Assembly: GCF_003581425.1 (NCBI RefSeq)
Contig: NZ_QXTG01000002.1
Location: 930,001-994,000, forward strand
Direction: 5' to 3'
Length of the DNA: 64,000 bases
DNA from: Amnibacterium setariae
GTDB lineage: Bacteria; Actinomycetota; Actinomycetes; Actinomycetales; Microbacteriaceae
Below are positions 34,773-44,579 of the stretch, in pieces. The notes beneath the pieces are model-generated. The model searched no databases. It saw nothing but the letters and a program-made list of their open reading frames with translations, and was not told where the DNA came from. The translations under genes were made by a program, and so were the position numbers. Positions within the stretch are counted from its first letter, which is position 1. Every line of letters begins with the position of its first letter.

Positions 34773-36317
34773 TCAGGTGATCGCGACCCGGACCGTGTGC
34801 AGCCCGGTCGCGCCGTCCGGCACCTCGCCCTGCACCTTCGCCGTCTGGACGAGCCCGTCGGCGTCCGTCGCCCGCACCCGGAGCACGTGGTCGCCGGGCG
34901 TCGCCGTCCACCGGTACCGCCACTGCCGCCAGACGTCGACGGACCAGTCCCCCGCGAGCTCGCAGTCGCGCCACGGCCCGTCGTCGACCTGGAGCTGCAC
35001 CCGGGCGATCCCGGTGTGCTGCGCCCAGGCCACCCCGGCGACGGTCACGACGCCGGCCCGCGTGGCCGAGCGCGGCCGGTCGATCCGGCTCGACACCTTC
35101 ACCGGCGCCTGCGCGCTGTAGCCGCGCGTGGTCCAGTAGGCGGTCGACCGGTCGAAGCGGGTGACCTCGAGCCGCGTGAGCCACTTCGTCGCGGAGACGT
35201 ACCCGTACAGGCCGGGCACGACCATGCGCACCGGGAACCCGTGCAGCTGCGGCAGCGGCTCCCCGTTCATCCCGATCGCGAGGATCGAGTCCCGGTCCGG
35301 GTCCTGCAGCACGGACAGCGGCGTGCTGGCGGAGAAGCCGTCGGCGCCGGAGGAGAGCACCATGTCCGCGCCGGCCTTCGGCGTCGCGCGGGCGAGCAGG
35401 TCGCGGATGCTCGTGCCGAGCCAGACGGCGGTGCCGTTCAGGGTGCCGCCGACCTCGTTCGAGACGCACATCAGCGTCGTCGGCGACTCGTGCATCGGCA
35501 GCCGGGACAGCTCCTCGTAGCCGATGGAGAAGGGGTGCTCGACCTCGCCGGCCACCTCGAGCCGCCAGGACGCCGGGTCGATCGCGGGCGGGGCGAGCGC
35601 GATGTCGATGCGGTAGAAGTCCGCGTTCGGCGTCACGAGCGGCGTGAGCCCGGGCACGTCGAACGAGTCGCCCGCGGCGGGAGGCGCGGCGGTGCGCGAG
35701 GGCGTCGGCAGCGTCACGGCGGCGATCGCCCGCTGCGTCCCGCGCTGCCCCGCCGTCACGGCGCGGGCGACCGCGCCGGCCGCGATGCCGACCGCGGTGG
35801 AGACGATCGCGCCGCGGAGGAAGTCGCGTCGACCGCGCTCGGCGCCTCGGGTGACGAGCGCCGACAGAGAGGCGCCGCCGACGACCGCCGCGACGATCGA
35901 CGGCGCCGCGTCGGGCAGGCTCGCGCCGGTCCGGGTGACCGCGGCTCCGGCCGCGACCACGCCGATCAGGGCCACCGCGACCGCGCCGAGCGGGCGCCGG
36001 CGGCGCTGCAGCAGCCCGGCCAGGGCACCGAGGCCGAGCACCACGACGAGCAGCACCGCGATGAGGAACGGCTTGTCGCCGGTGCCGAACGCCGCGATCA
36101 CCGCGCTCTTCAGGAACCCCGGCGTGAGGTCGATCACGAGCGAGCCGACGGACAGGACCGGGCTCGCCGCGGCGCTGAACACCGCGGCCGTCAGCTCGCC
36201 CGCCCCGAGCGCGAGGGAGGCCGCCGCGACGCCCGCCAGCGCGGCGAGCGCGCTCGACGGCCGCTCGGCCGAGGGCTCCTCGACCGGTCGCTCGAGCAGC
36301 GGCGCGGGCTCCGTCAC
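34773..36317 (-). CDS. Membrane-anchored sulfite-oxidase-family molybdopterin oxidoreductase
   Basis: 514 residues: N-terminal membrane part with about four or five helices (residues 20-170), an RRDFLRG twin-arginine-like stretch at about 175 preceding another hydrophobic segment, then a sulfite-oxidase fold. The molybdenum-ligand Cys is in LMCVSNEVGG, followed by LHGFPVRMVVPGLYGY and the C-terminal dimerisation-like immunoglobulin domain (VAGVAWAQHTGIARVQLQVDDGPW). It resembles actinobacterial enzymes whose natural substrate is unknown. GTG start directly abuts the stop of the GerW-like gene. Confidence 0.9.
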   Translation of the reverse strand: MTEPAPLLERPVEEPSAERPSSALAALAGVAAASLALGAGELTAAVFSAAASPVLSVGSLVIDLTPGFLKSAVIAAFGTGDKPFLIAVLLVVVLGLGALAGLLQRRRRPLGAVAVALIGVVAAGAAVTRTGASLPDAAPSIVAAVVGGASLSALVTRGAERGRRDFLRGAIVSTAVGIAAGAVARAVTAGQRGTQRAIAAVTLPTPSRTAAPPAAGDSFDVPGLTPLVTPNADFYRIDIALAPPAIDPASWRLEVAGEVEHPFSIGYEELSRLPMHESPTTLMCVSNEVGGTLNGTAVWLGTSIRDLLARATPKAGADMVLSSGADGFSASTPLSVLQDPDRDSILAIGMNGEPLPQLHGFPVRMVVPGLYGYVSATKWLTRLEVTRFDRSTAYWTTRGYSAQAPVKVSSRIDRPRSATRAGVVTVAGVAWAQHTGIARVQLQVDDGPWRDCELAGDWSVDVWRQWRYRWTATPGDHVLRVRATDADGLVQTAKVQGEVPDGATGLHTVRVAIT

Positions 36318-36635
36318 CTACTTCTTCAGCGCCTTCACGACGCGCGCGAGCGCCTTGCCCGAGACCCACACGAGCGGGATCGCCACGGCGGCGAGCGCCA
36401 CCGGGTTCGCCTGGAACCGCACCCCGAGGCTGTCGCCGACGTAGGCGCCGACCGGCACGGCGTAGGCGCCGCCGCCTCCGCCGCCCTCCTCCTCCGGGCC
36501 GCCGCCGCCGAAGCCGTACGCGACGAGGGCGACCGGCACGAACGTCGTGCCCTCGATCTCGCGCTCCTCGCCGTAGGCGACCTGGGCACCGAACTGCTTC
36601 AGCGTGTCCGCGATGCGGACCGGCAGGGAACTCAT
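36318..36635 (-). CDS. GerW/YtfJ-like protein
   Basis: 105 residues: GAQVAYGEEREIEGTTFVPVALVAYGFGGGG, a Gly-rich turn and AYAVPVGAYVGD, matching the GerW family first described in Bacillus spores but widespread in non-sporulating actinobacteria. The C-terminus is hydrophobic (VALAAVAIPLVWVSG) and could anchor it. Directly upstream of, and touching, the molybdoenzyme gene. Function unknown outside spores. Confidence 0.8.
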   Translation of the reverse strand: MSSLPVRIADTLKQFGAQVAYGEEREIEGTTFVPVALVAYGFGGGGPEEEGGGGGGAYAVPVGAYVGDSLGVRFQANPVALAAVAIPLVWVSGKALARVVKALKK

Positions 36636-36731
36636 GGGGCGACGGTAGACCCCTTCTCCACGGGCCGCGCTCTCCAAGGGCGGCGCCGATACCCTCGTCG
36701 CCGTCCACGCCCCCGTCACCTTGGAGCCGCC

Positions 36732-38954
36732 GTGCAGCCCTGGCCCGGAACCGCCTACCCCCTCGGAGCGACCTTCGACGGGACGGGCACGAACTTCGCC
36801 CTCTTCTCGGAGGTCGCGGAGCGGGTCGAGCTCTGCCTGTTCGACGAGGACGGCACCGAGACGCGCGTCGACCTCGTCGACGTCGACGCCTACGTCTGGC
36901 ACGGCTACCTCCCGCAGATCCAGCCGGGCCAGCGCTACGGGTTCCGCGTCCACGGGCCGTACGACCCGGCGAACGGCCTGCGCTGCAACCCGAGCAAGGT
37001 GCTGCTCGACCCGTACGCGAAGGCCACGGTCGGCGCGTACGACTGGGACCAGTCGCTGTTCTCCTACACGTTCGGCGACCCCGACTCGACGAACGACGAC
37101 GACTCGGCGGGCAAGGTCATGCTCTCCGTCGTCGTCAACCCGTTCTTCGACTGGGCCGGGGACCGGCCGCCGAAGACGCCCTACAACGAGACCCTCGTCT
37201 ACGAGGCGCACGTGAAGGGCCTCACCTACCGGCACCCCGACGTGCCGGAGGCGGAGCGCGGCACGTACGCCGGCCTCACCAACCCGCACGTCATCGAGCA
37301 CCTGCAGAAGCTCGGCGTCACCGCGATCGAGCTGATGCCGGTGCACCAGTTCGTGCAGGACTCGACGCTGCTCGAGAAGGGCCTCCGCAACTACTGGGGC
37401 TACAACACGATCGCGTTCTTCGCGCCGCACAACGAGTACGCCTCCGCCGGGCAGCTCGGGCAGCAGGTGCAGGAGTTCAAGTCGATGGTGAAGGCCATGC
37501 ACGACGCCGGCATCGAGGTGATCCTCGACGTGGTCTACAACCACACCGCGGAGGGCAACCACCTCGGCCCGACCCTGTCGATGCGCGGCATCGACAACGC
37601 CGCCTACTACCGCCTCGTCGACGACGACAAGCGGTTCTACATGGACTACACCGGCACGGGGAACTCGCTGAACGTGCGGCACCCGCACGCGCTGCAGCTG
37701 ATCATGGACTCCCTGCGCTACTGGGTCACCGAGATGCACGTCGACGGCTTCCGCTTCGACCTCGCCGCGACGCTCGCCCGCGAGTTCTACGAGGTCGACC
37801 GGCTGTCGACCTTCTTCGAGCTCGTGCAGCAGGACCCGATCGTCAGCCAGGTGAAGCTGATCGCCGAGCCGTGGGACATCGGCCCCGGCGGCTACCAGGT
37901 CGGCAACTTCCCGCCCCAGTGGACGGAGTGGAACGGCAAGTACCGCGACACCGTCCGCGACTTCTGGCGCGGCGAGCCCTCCACGCTCGGTGAGTTCGCG
38001 GCGCGGCTCACCGGTTCCGCCGACCTCTACGAGAACGACGGGCGGCGCCCGGTCGCCTCGATCAACTTCGTCACCGCGCACGACGGCTTCACGATCCGGG
38101 ACCTCGTCTCGTACAACGAGAAGCACAACGACGCGAACGGCGAGGGCGGCAACGACGGCGAGTCGCACAACCGCTCCTGGAACAGCGGGGTGGAGGGCGA
38201 GACCGACGACCGCGAGGTGCTGACGACCCGCGCGAAGCAGCAGCGCAACTTCATCGCGACCCTGCTGCTCAGCCAGGGCGTGCCGATGCTGCTGCACGGC
38301 GACGAGCTCGGGCGCACGCAGGGCGGCAACAACAACACCTACGCGCAGGACAGCGACATCGCGTACGTGCACTGGGACCAGGCGGACGCGCCCCTGATCG
38401 AGTTCACGGCCGCCGTGTCCCGCCTCCGCAAGGACCACCCCGTCTTCCGTCGGGCGCGGTTCTTCGACGGCCGCCCGCAGCGCCGGGAGGAGGGGGCGCC
38501 GAAGCCGGACATCGAGTGGCTGCGCCCGGACGGCTCCCCCATGCAGCCCGAGGACTGGGACAGCGGCTTCGGCCGCGCCGTCGGCGTGTTCCTGAACGGC
38601 GAGGGGCTGCGCGACCGCGACGCCCGCGGCGAGCGCGTGACGGACGTCGACTTCCTCCTCTACTTCAACGCCGACCCCGACGTCGTGAAGTGCAAGCTCC
38701 CTGCGAGGACGTACGGAGCCTCCTGGGACGTCGTCGTGGACACGAGCGGCCGCAACACCGATCGTGGTCCACTTCGTGCGGGCAACCAGCTCCCCCTCGA
38801 CGGGCGCTCGCTGGTGGTGCTCCAGGCCCATCAGGACCTCGAGACCGAGCCCGACCACTCGGTGGCGGCGTCGCTCGCCGTGCTCGCCAACGCCCAGGCG
38901 ACCGGGCAGGCCGCCGCGCAGGTCGCCTCCGATCTCAAGCCCGACAAGAACTAG
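36732..38954 (+). CDS. glgX: Glycogen debranching enzyme GlgX
   Basis: 740-residue GH13 isoamylase that removes alpha-1,6 branches from phosphorylase-limited glycogen. N-terminal CBM48 (NFALFSEVAERVELCLFD), barrel motifs DVVYNHT, DGFRFDLA (nucleophile Asp), AEPWD (acid/base Glu) and FVTAHDG. Length is normal. GTG 36732 with TTGGAG upstream. First of three adjacent trehalose-pathway genes; supplies linear malto-oligosaccharides to TreY. Confidence 0.97.
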   Translation: MQPWPGTAYPLGATFDGTGTNFALFSEVAERVELCLFDEDGTETRVDLVDVDAYVWHGYLPQIQPGQRYGFRVHGPYDPANGLRCNPSKVLLDPYAKATVGAYDWDQSLFSYTFGDPDSTNDDDSAGKVMLSVVVNPFFDWAGDRPPKTPYNETLVYEAHVKGLTYRHPDVPEAERGTYAGLTNPHVIEHLQKLGVTAIELMPVHQFVQDSTLLEKGLRNYWGYNTIAFFAPHNEYASAGQLGQQVQEFKSMVKAMHDAGIEVILDVVYNHTAEGNHLGPTLSMRGIDNAAYYRLVDDDKRFYMDYTGTGNSLNVRHPHALQLIMDSLRYWVTEMHVDGFRFDLAATLAREFYEVDRLSTFFELVQQDPIVSQVKLIAEPWDIGPGGYQVGNFPPQWTEWNGKYRDTVRDFWRGEPSTLGEFAARLTGSADLYENDGRRPVASINFVTAHDGFTIRDLVSYNEKHNDANGEGGNDGESHNRSWNSGVEGETDDREVLTTRAKQQRNFIATLLLSQGVPMLLHGDELGRTQGGNNNTYAQDSDIAYVHWDQADAPLIEFTAAVSRLRKDHPVFRRARFFDGRPQRREEGAPKPDIEWLRPDGSPMQPEDWDSGFGRAVGVFLNGEGLRDRDARGERVTDVDFLLYFNADPDVVKCKLPARTYGASWDVVVDTSGRNTDRGPLRAGNQLPLDGRSLVVLQAHQDLETEPDHSVAASLAVLANAQATGQAAAQVASDLKPDKN

Positions 38955-38961
38955 GACCCCC

Positions 38962-41340
38962 GTGACCGATCCCCGGCCCGCTCCCGTCTCCACCTACCGC
39001 GTCCAGGTCCGCGCCGCGTTCGACCTCCACTCGGTCGCCGAGCTCACCGACTACCTCGCCGACCTCGGGGCGGACTGGGTCTACCTGTCCCCGCTGCTCG
39101 AGGCGGAGCCGGGCTCCGACCACGGGTACGACGTGATCTCCCACGAGCGGGTCGACCCCGCGCGCGGCGGCGACGAGGGCCTGGTCGAGGCCGCGAACGC
39201 CGCGCACGGCAAGGGCCTCGGCGTGCTCGTCGACATCGTGCCGAACCACATGGGCGTCGCGACGCCCGCGAAGAACGCGTGGTGGTGGGACGTGCTGACG
39301 CACGGCCGCGACTCGCGGTACGCCGACGCGTTCGACGTCGACTGGGACTTCGGCGGCGGGAGGCTCCGCATCCCGGTGCTCGGCAGCGCCGACGACGTCG
39401 ACGCGTTGAAGATCGAGGGCGACGAGCTCGTCTACTACGACAACCGCTACCCGATCGCGCCGGGCACGGCCGACGACGGCGCGGACGCGCGGACGGTCCA
39501 CGAGCGGCAGCACTACGAGCTCGTCGACTGGCGGCGGGCGGACTACGACCTGAACTACCGCCGGTTCTTCGCCGTCAACACCCTCGCGGGCATCCGGGTC
39601 GAGCTGCCGGAGGTCTTCGACGCCTCCCACCGCACGATCGTGTCCTGGATCCGCGACGGCCTCGTCGACGGGCTCCGCATCGACCACCCGGACGGGCTCG
39701 CCGACCCGAAGCGCTACCTCGACGACCTCGCCGAGGCCACCGCCGGCCGCTACGTCCTCGTCGAGAAGATCCTCGAGGGCGACGAGCCGCTGCCGGAGGA
39801 CTGGGCCACGGCCGGCACGACCGGCTACGACGCGCTCGGCGACGTCGACCGCGTGCTGATCGACCCCGCCGGCGAGGAGCCGCTCACCGCGCTCGCCGCG
39901 CGGCTCGGAGGCCCGACGGACTGGAAGGCGCTGATCCACGACACCAAGCGCGAGGTCGCCGACGGCATCCTCCGCTCCGAGGTGCTGCGGCTCGTCCGCA
40001 CGGCGGCCGACCTGACGGACGGCTGGGCCCCCTCCGCCGGTTCCGACGCGTCGCGAAGCGACGGGGCGGCCGTGCGAGGGGACGACCCCGAGCGCCTCGC
40101 CGACGCGGTCGGCGAGCTGCTCACCTGCTTCCCCGTCTACCGGTCCTACCTCCCCCGCGGCGTCGAGCAGCTCGACGCGGCGGTCGAGGACGCGAAGCGG
40201 CACCGGCCCGACCTCGCCGCGGAGCTCGACGTCGCCTCCCGCCTGCTGCGGGACCCGTCGACCGCGGTGGCGCAGCGCTTCCAGCAGACGAGCGGCATGG
40301 TCATGGCGAAGGGCGTGGAGGACAGCGCGTTCTACCGCTTCACCCGCCTCGGCAGCCTGACCGAGGTCGGCGGCGAGCCCGACGACTTCGCCGAGACCGT
40401 GGAGCGCTTCCACGAGCGGCAGGCGCGGCGCCAGGCCGACTGGCCCGGCGCGATGACGACGCTGTCGACGCACGACACGAAGCGCGGCGAGGACGTCCGC
40501 GCCCGCATCGACGTCCTGTCCGAGACGCCCGAGGAGTGGGCCGAGACCCTCGACGCGCTCGAGCGGCTCGTCGGCTTCGGCGACCCGACGTTCGCGAACC
40601 TGCTCTGGCAGGCGACGGTCGGCGCCTGGCCGATCGAGCGGGACCGCCTCCAGGCCTACGCCGAGAAGGCGTCGAAGGAGGCCGGCGTCTCGACGACGTG
40701 GACCGCGCCGGACGAGGCGTTCGGGAAGCGGCTCACGGCCGCGGTCGACGCCGTCTACGACGACGAGACCGTCGCGACCCTGATCGAACGGGTGTCGGCC
40801 GGGCTGGACGCGCCCGGCTGGTCGAACGGGCTGTCGATGAAGCTGCTGCAGCTCGCCGCGCCCGGCGTCCCCGACGTCTACCAGGGCAGCGAGCTCTGGG
40901 AGCAGAGCCTCGTCGACCCGGACAACCGGCGCCCGGTGGACTTCGCGCTGCGGCGCGAGCTCCTCGCGGAGATCGACCAGGGCGCCCTCCCGGCGCTCGA
41001 CGAGGTCGGCGCCGCGAAGCTGCTCGTCGTCGCGAAGACCCTCCGCCTGAAGCGCGACCGCCCGGAGCTGTTCACCGGCTACACGCCGCTGACCGCCTCC
41101 GGCGAGGCCGCGGACCACCTCGTCGCCTTCGACCGCGGAGGCGCGATCGCCCTCGCCACCCGCCTGCCGGTCGGCCTCGCCGAGCGCGGCGGCTGGGGCG
41201 ACACGGTCGTCGACGTCGGCAGCGCGCCCGTCGTCGACGTGTTCACGGACCGCGAGTACCAGGGCGGCGAGCTGCGCGTCGCCGATCTGCTGGAGCACTA
41301 CCCCGTCGCGCTGCTCGTCGAGGTCGGAGGAAAGCCGTGA
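38962..41340 (+). CDS. treY: Malto-oligosyltrehalose synthase TreY
   Basis: 792-residue GH13 enzyme turning the reducing-end alpha-1,4 bond of malto-oligosaccharide into alpha,alpha-1,1. N-terminus [19 protein letters not shown] and [17 protein letters not shown] are TreY signatures. Barrel motifs: [18 protein letters not shown] (nucleophile Asp), LVEKILEG (Glu) and [14 protein letters not shown]. Begins 7 nt after glgX and overlaps treZ by 4 nt. Confidence 0.97.
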   Translation: MTDPRPAPVSTYRVQVRAAFDLHSVAELTDYLADLGADWVYLSPLLEAEPGSDHGYDVISHERVDPARGGDEGLVEAANAAHGKGLGVLVDIVPNHMGVATPAKNAWWWDVLTHGRDSRYADAFDVDWDFGGGRLRIPVLGSADDVDALKIEGDELVYYDNRYPIAPGTADDGADARTVHERQHYELVDWRRADYDLNYRRFFAVNTLAGIRVELPEVFDASHRTIVSWIRDGLVDGLRIDHPDGLADPKRYLDDLAEATAGRYVLVEKILEGDEPLPEDWATAGTTGYDALGDVDRVLIDPAGEEPLTALAARLGGPTDWKALIHDTKREVADGILRSEVLRLVRTAADLTDGWAPSAGSDASRSDGAAVRGDDPERLADAVGELLTCFPVYRSYLPRGVEQLDAAVEDAKRHRPDLAAELDVASRLLRDPSTAVAQRFQQTSGMVMAKGVEDSAFYRFTRLGSLTEVGGEPDDFAETVERFHERQARRQADWPGAMTTLSTHDTKRGEDVRARIDVLSETPEEWAETLDALERLVGFGDPTFANLLWQATVGAWPIERDRLQAYAEKASKEAGVSTTWTAPDEAFGKRLTAAVDAVYDDETVATLIERVSAGLDAPGWSNGLSMKLLQLAAPGVPDVYQGSELWEQSLVDPDNRRPVDFALRRELLAEIDQGALPALDEVGAAKLLVVAKTLRLKRDRPELFTGYTPLTASGEAADHLVAFDRGGAIALATRLPVGLAERGGWGDTVVDVGSAPVVDVFTDREYQGGELRVADLLEHYPVALLVEVGGKP

Positions 41341-43085
41341 CCGTCCCCGTTCGCCACCCCCTCGCCGTCTGGGCGCCGAAGCCCGAGCGGCTCCGCCTCC
41401 GGCTCGGCGAGCAGACCCTCCCGATGACCCGCGCGGACGACGGCTGGTGGACGCCGGAGGGCGTCGACGACGTGCCGGCCGACGCGCGGTACGGGTACCT
41501 GATCGACGACGAGCGGACGCCGCGGCCGGACCCGCGCTCCCGCCGGCAGCCCGACGGCGTGCACGAGCTGTCGCAGCGCTTCGACCCGGCCGCATTCGGC
41601 TGGACCGACGCCGCGTGGACCGGTCGCCCCCTCGCGGGCGGCGTGATCTACGAGCTGCACATCGGCACGTTCACGCCCGACGGCACGCTCGACTCGGCGA
41701 TCGACCGGCTCGACCACCTCGTCGACCTCGGGATCACGCACGTCGAGGTCCTGCCGGTGAACGCGTTCAACGGCCGCTGGAACTGGGGCTACGACGGGGT
41801 CCTCTGGTACGCCGTGCAGGAGACGTACGGCGGTCCGGAGGCGTACCAGCGGTTCGTCGACGCCTGCCACGCCCGCGGGCTCGCGGTGATCCAGGACGTC
41901 GTCTACAACCACCTCGGCCCTTCGGGGAACTACCTTCCGGAGTTCGGGCCCTACTTCTCCGAGGGCGGCGCGAACACGTGGGGCACGTCGATGAACCTCG
42001 ACGGCCCCGAGTCGGACGAGGTGCGGCGCTACATCATCGACAACGCGCTGATGTGGCTGTCGGACATGCACGTCGACGGGCTCCGGCTCGACGCGGTGCA
42101 CGCCCTGGTCGACAGCCGCGCGCAGCACCTCCTCGAGCAGCTCGCCGAGGAGACGGCGGTGCTGTCCGCGCACCAGGGCCGGCCGCTCACGCTGATCGCC
42201 GAGTCGGACATGAACGATCCGACCTTGATCACCTCGCGGGAGGCGCACGGCTACGGCCTCGACGCGCAATGGAGCGACGACTACCACCACGCGCTCCACG
42301 TGGCGCTGACCGGCGAGACCACGGGCTACTACTCGGACTTCGAGGGCCTCTCCGTGCTCGCCCGGGTGCTGACGCACGGGTTCGTGCACGACGGGACCTA
42401 CTCCTCGTTCCGGGAGCGCCACCACGGCCGCCCGATCGACCGGCTGACGATGCCGACGAACCGGCTCGTCACGTTCGCGCAGGACCACGACCAGATCGGC
42501 AACCGCGCGGAGGGCGACCGGCTGTCGCAGTCCCTCTCCCCGCAGCGCCTCGCCGTCGGTGCGGTGCTGAACGTGATGACGCCGTTCACGCCGATGCTGT
42601 TCATGGGCGAGGAGTGGGGCGCCACGACCCCGTGGCAGTTCTTCACCTCCCACCCGGAGCACGACCTCGGCGAGGCGACGGCGAAGGGCCGCATCGACGA
42701 GTTCGCGAAGATGGGCTGGGACCCGGACGTCGTGCCGGACCCGCAGGACCCGGCGACGTTCCAGCGGTCGAAGCTCGACTGGTCGGAGCCGGAGTCCGGC
42801 CACCACGCGGGCCTGCTCGACCTGCACAAGCGGCTGATCCTGCTGCGCCGCCGGCTGTCGGACCTCACCGACCCCCGCTTCACCACGACGGAGGCCGCGG
42901 CGGACGACGAGGCCGGCGTGATCGTGCTGCAGCGCGGCGGCGTGACCGTCGCGGCGAACCTCGGCGCCGAGGAGGCGGGCGTCGCGGTGGACGGCGCGCT
43001 CGTGCTGAAGACCGCGGAGGCGGTGGCGGTCGAGGACGGCACGCTCACCCTCCCGCCCGACAGCGCGGCGATCCTCGTCGCCTAG
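41337..43085 (+). CDS. treZ: Malto-oligosyltrehalose trehalohydrolase TreZ
   Basis: 582-residue GH13 enzyme releasing trehalose from the TreY product. N-terminal beta domain, then [43 protein letters not shown] (nucleophile Asp), [10 protein letters not shown] (Glu) and [14 protein letters not shown] start overlaps the treY stop. A hairpin at 43104-43123 ends the operon. With glgX and treY it makes trehalose, a stress protectant, from glycogen. Confidence 0.97.
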   Translation: MTVPVRHPLAVWAPKPERLRLRLGEQTLPMTRADDGWWTPEGVDDVPADARYGYLIDDERTPRPDPRSRRQPDGVHELSQRFDPAAFGWTDAAWTGRPLAGGVIYELHIGTFTPDGTLDSAIDRLDHLVDLGITHVEVLPVNAFNGRWNWGYDGVLWYAVQETYGGPEAYQRFVDACHARGLAVIQDVVYNHLGPSGNYLPEFGPYFSEGGANTWGTSMNLDGPESDEVRRYIIDNALMWLSDMHVDGLRLDAVHALVDSRAQHLLEQLAEETAVLSAHQGRPLTLIAESDMNDPTLITSREAHGYGLDAQWSDDYHHALHVALTGETTGYYSDFEGLSVLARVLTHGFVHDGTYSSFRERHHGRPIDRLTMPTNRLVTFAQDHDQIGNRAEGDRLSQSLSPQRLAVGAVLNVMTPFTPMLFMGEEWGATTPWQFFTSHPEHDLGEATAKGRIDEFAKMGWDPDVVPDPQDPATFQRSKLDWSEPESGHHAGLLDLHKRLILLRRRLSDLTDPRFTTTEAAADDEAGVIVLQRGGVTVAANLGAEEAGVAVDGALVLKTAEAVAVEDGTLTLPPDSAAILVA

Positions 43086-43103
43086 CCCCGCGCTTCCCGC
43101 GTG

Positions 43104-43123
43104 CGGTCCGGTCGACCGGGCCG
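43104..43123. terminator. Convergent terminator after treZ
   Basis: CGGTCCGG / CCGGGCCG with a TCGA loop (43104-43123), one G-U pair, between treZ and the MFS gene. Confidence 0.5.
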
Positions 43124-43154
43124 CCCGCGGGGCGCAGGGGGACGCTCTCGGGGC

Positions 43155-44489
43155 TCAGGCCCCGGCTGGGCGCGGCGGGCGCCTGCGGTCGGCGACCACG
43201 AGCGCGGCCGCAGCGCCCGCAGCCAGGGCGGCGGCCGCGCCGTCGGCGAGGTCGACCCCCGTCACGCCGGCGAGCACCACGAGCGCGGCGACGCCGAGCG
43301 CCGTGCCGAGCTGCGCCGCCGTGTTGACCGCGCCCGTCGACCCGCCGACGAGCGCCGCGGGCACGTCCGTGGCGATCGCGGTCGCCGGAATCGAGGCGAT
43401 CCCGAGCCCGATCCCCACGACGGTGGTGACCGTCGCCGTGCCGAGGACGGACGGCGGGGTGAGCCCGAAGGCCGAGTCGCCGATCGCGATCCCGACGAGG
43501 CCGACCGCCGCGGCGCTGCGGGGCCGCAGCGCCGCGCCCAGCCGGGGTGCGACGAGCGCGCCGACGACGGCCCCGATGCTGGTCGGCAGCAGCGCGAGCC
43601 CGGCGACGAGCGGCGACACGTGCAGCTCCTCCTGCAGCTCGACGGTGGCCAGCACGGCGACGGGGCTGGTCGTCGCCGTGTTCACGAAGGACGCGAGCAC
43701 GCCCGTCCGGAGGTTCGCGTCGCGCAGGCCGCCGGCGGGCAGCAGGGGCGTCGACGTCCTCCGCTGCTGGCCCACGAGCAGCCCGGCGAGCACGAGGCCC
43801 GCGACCAGGAGCGCGACGCCGCCGGGCCTGGTGGCCGGCTGCTCGGCGAACGACGCCCCGAGCACCAGGGAGCCGACCGCCGCGACGAGCAGCAGCCCGC
43901 CCGCCGCGCCGAGGCGCAGGACCGGGTCCCGATCCGACCGGACGGCCGCGGTGAGCGGCGTCAGGGCGAGCAGCAGCACGGCCGCGACCGGTCCCGCGAT
44001 CCAGAGGACGGCGGGCCAGCCCGCGACCTGCGTGAGCAGCCCGCCGACGAGGAAGCCGCACGCCCCGGCGGTCGCACCCGCCGCCGTCCACCCGCCGAGC
44101 GCCCGTCGCCGCGCCGCAGGGTCCGGCGCTGCGGCGAGGAGCAGCCGGAGCGCGGAGGGCACCGACACGGCGGCGGCGCAGCCCTGGAGCGCCCGCGCCG
44201 CCGCGACGGTCCCGACGCCCGGCGCCAGCGCCCCGAGCACGCCGATCACGCCGAACGCGGCGACGCCGCCGAGGAGCAGGCGCCGGTGGCCGAAGCGCTC
44301 CCCCGCCCGCGCGCCGAGCACGAGGAACGCGCCGAAGGCCGTCGGGTAGGCGCTCGCGAGGACCGCGGCCGCGGACGGCGGCGCCGACAGGTCCGCCGTG
44401 ATCGACGGGATCGCGGTCGTGCCCGACGTCACGCCGAGCACGTCCACGAACTGCACGAGGCAGAGCGCGAGGACGAGGGGACGGCGCAT
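43155..44489 (-). CDS. MFS transporter, DHA2-like drug exporter
   Basis: 444 residues, about 12-14 helices. Motif A-like GARAGERFGHRRLLL after helix 2, and GTTAIPSITADL in helix 1 are of the EmrB/QacA type. No periplasmic domain. Substrate unknown. TAGCGT at 44496-44501 is 6 nt before the ATG, so the mRNA is probably leaderless. Divergent from the FAD reductase, with a symmetric site (44549-44576) between. Confidence 0.88.
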   Translation of the reverse strand: MRRPLVLALCLVQFVDVLGVTSGTTAIPSITADLSAPPSAAAVLASAYPTAFGAFLVLGARAGERFGHRRLLLGGVAAFGVIGVLGALAPGVGTVAAARALQGCAAAVSVPSALRLLLAAAPDPAARRRALGGWTAAGATAGACGFLVGGLLTQVAGWPAVLWIAGPVAAVLLLALTPLTAAVRSDRDPVLRLGAAGGLLLVAAVGSLVLGASFAEQPATRPGGVALLVAGLVLAGLLVGQQRRTSTPLLPAGGLRDANLRTGVLASFVNTATTSPVAVLATVELQEELHVSPLVAGLALLPTSIGAVVGALVAPRLGAALRPRSAAAVGLVGIAIGDSAFGLTPPSVLGTATVTTVVGIGLGIASIPATAIATDVPAALVGGSTGAVNTAAQLGTALGVAALVVLAGVTGVDLADGAAAALAAGAAAALVVADRRRPPRPAGA

Positions 44490-44548
44490 CCCGGCACGCT
44501 ACGGGCGGCCGGCGACAGGGCCCCGGGCGACCCGGATCACCTTCGAAA

Positions 44549-44576
44549 TGCACTCAGCGGGTGGTGCTTGAGTGCA
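44549..44576. promoter_or_regulatory. Inverted repeat in the MFS/reductase divergent promoter
   Basis: TGCACTCA (44549-44556) and TGAGTGCA (44569-44576) are perfect inverted 8-mers with a 12-nt spacer, ending 3 nt before the reductase GTG. A candidate operator; no regulator gene is adjacent. Confidence 0.45.
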
Positions 44577-44579
44577 CTC

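Noticed and set aside
34749-36731. Upstream part of the long plus-strand frame leading into glgX
   Set aside because: The region is antisense to the molybdoenzyme and GerW-like genes; glgX starts at GTG 36732 with a ribosome-binding site and family-typical N-terminus.
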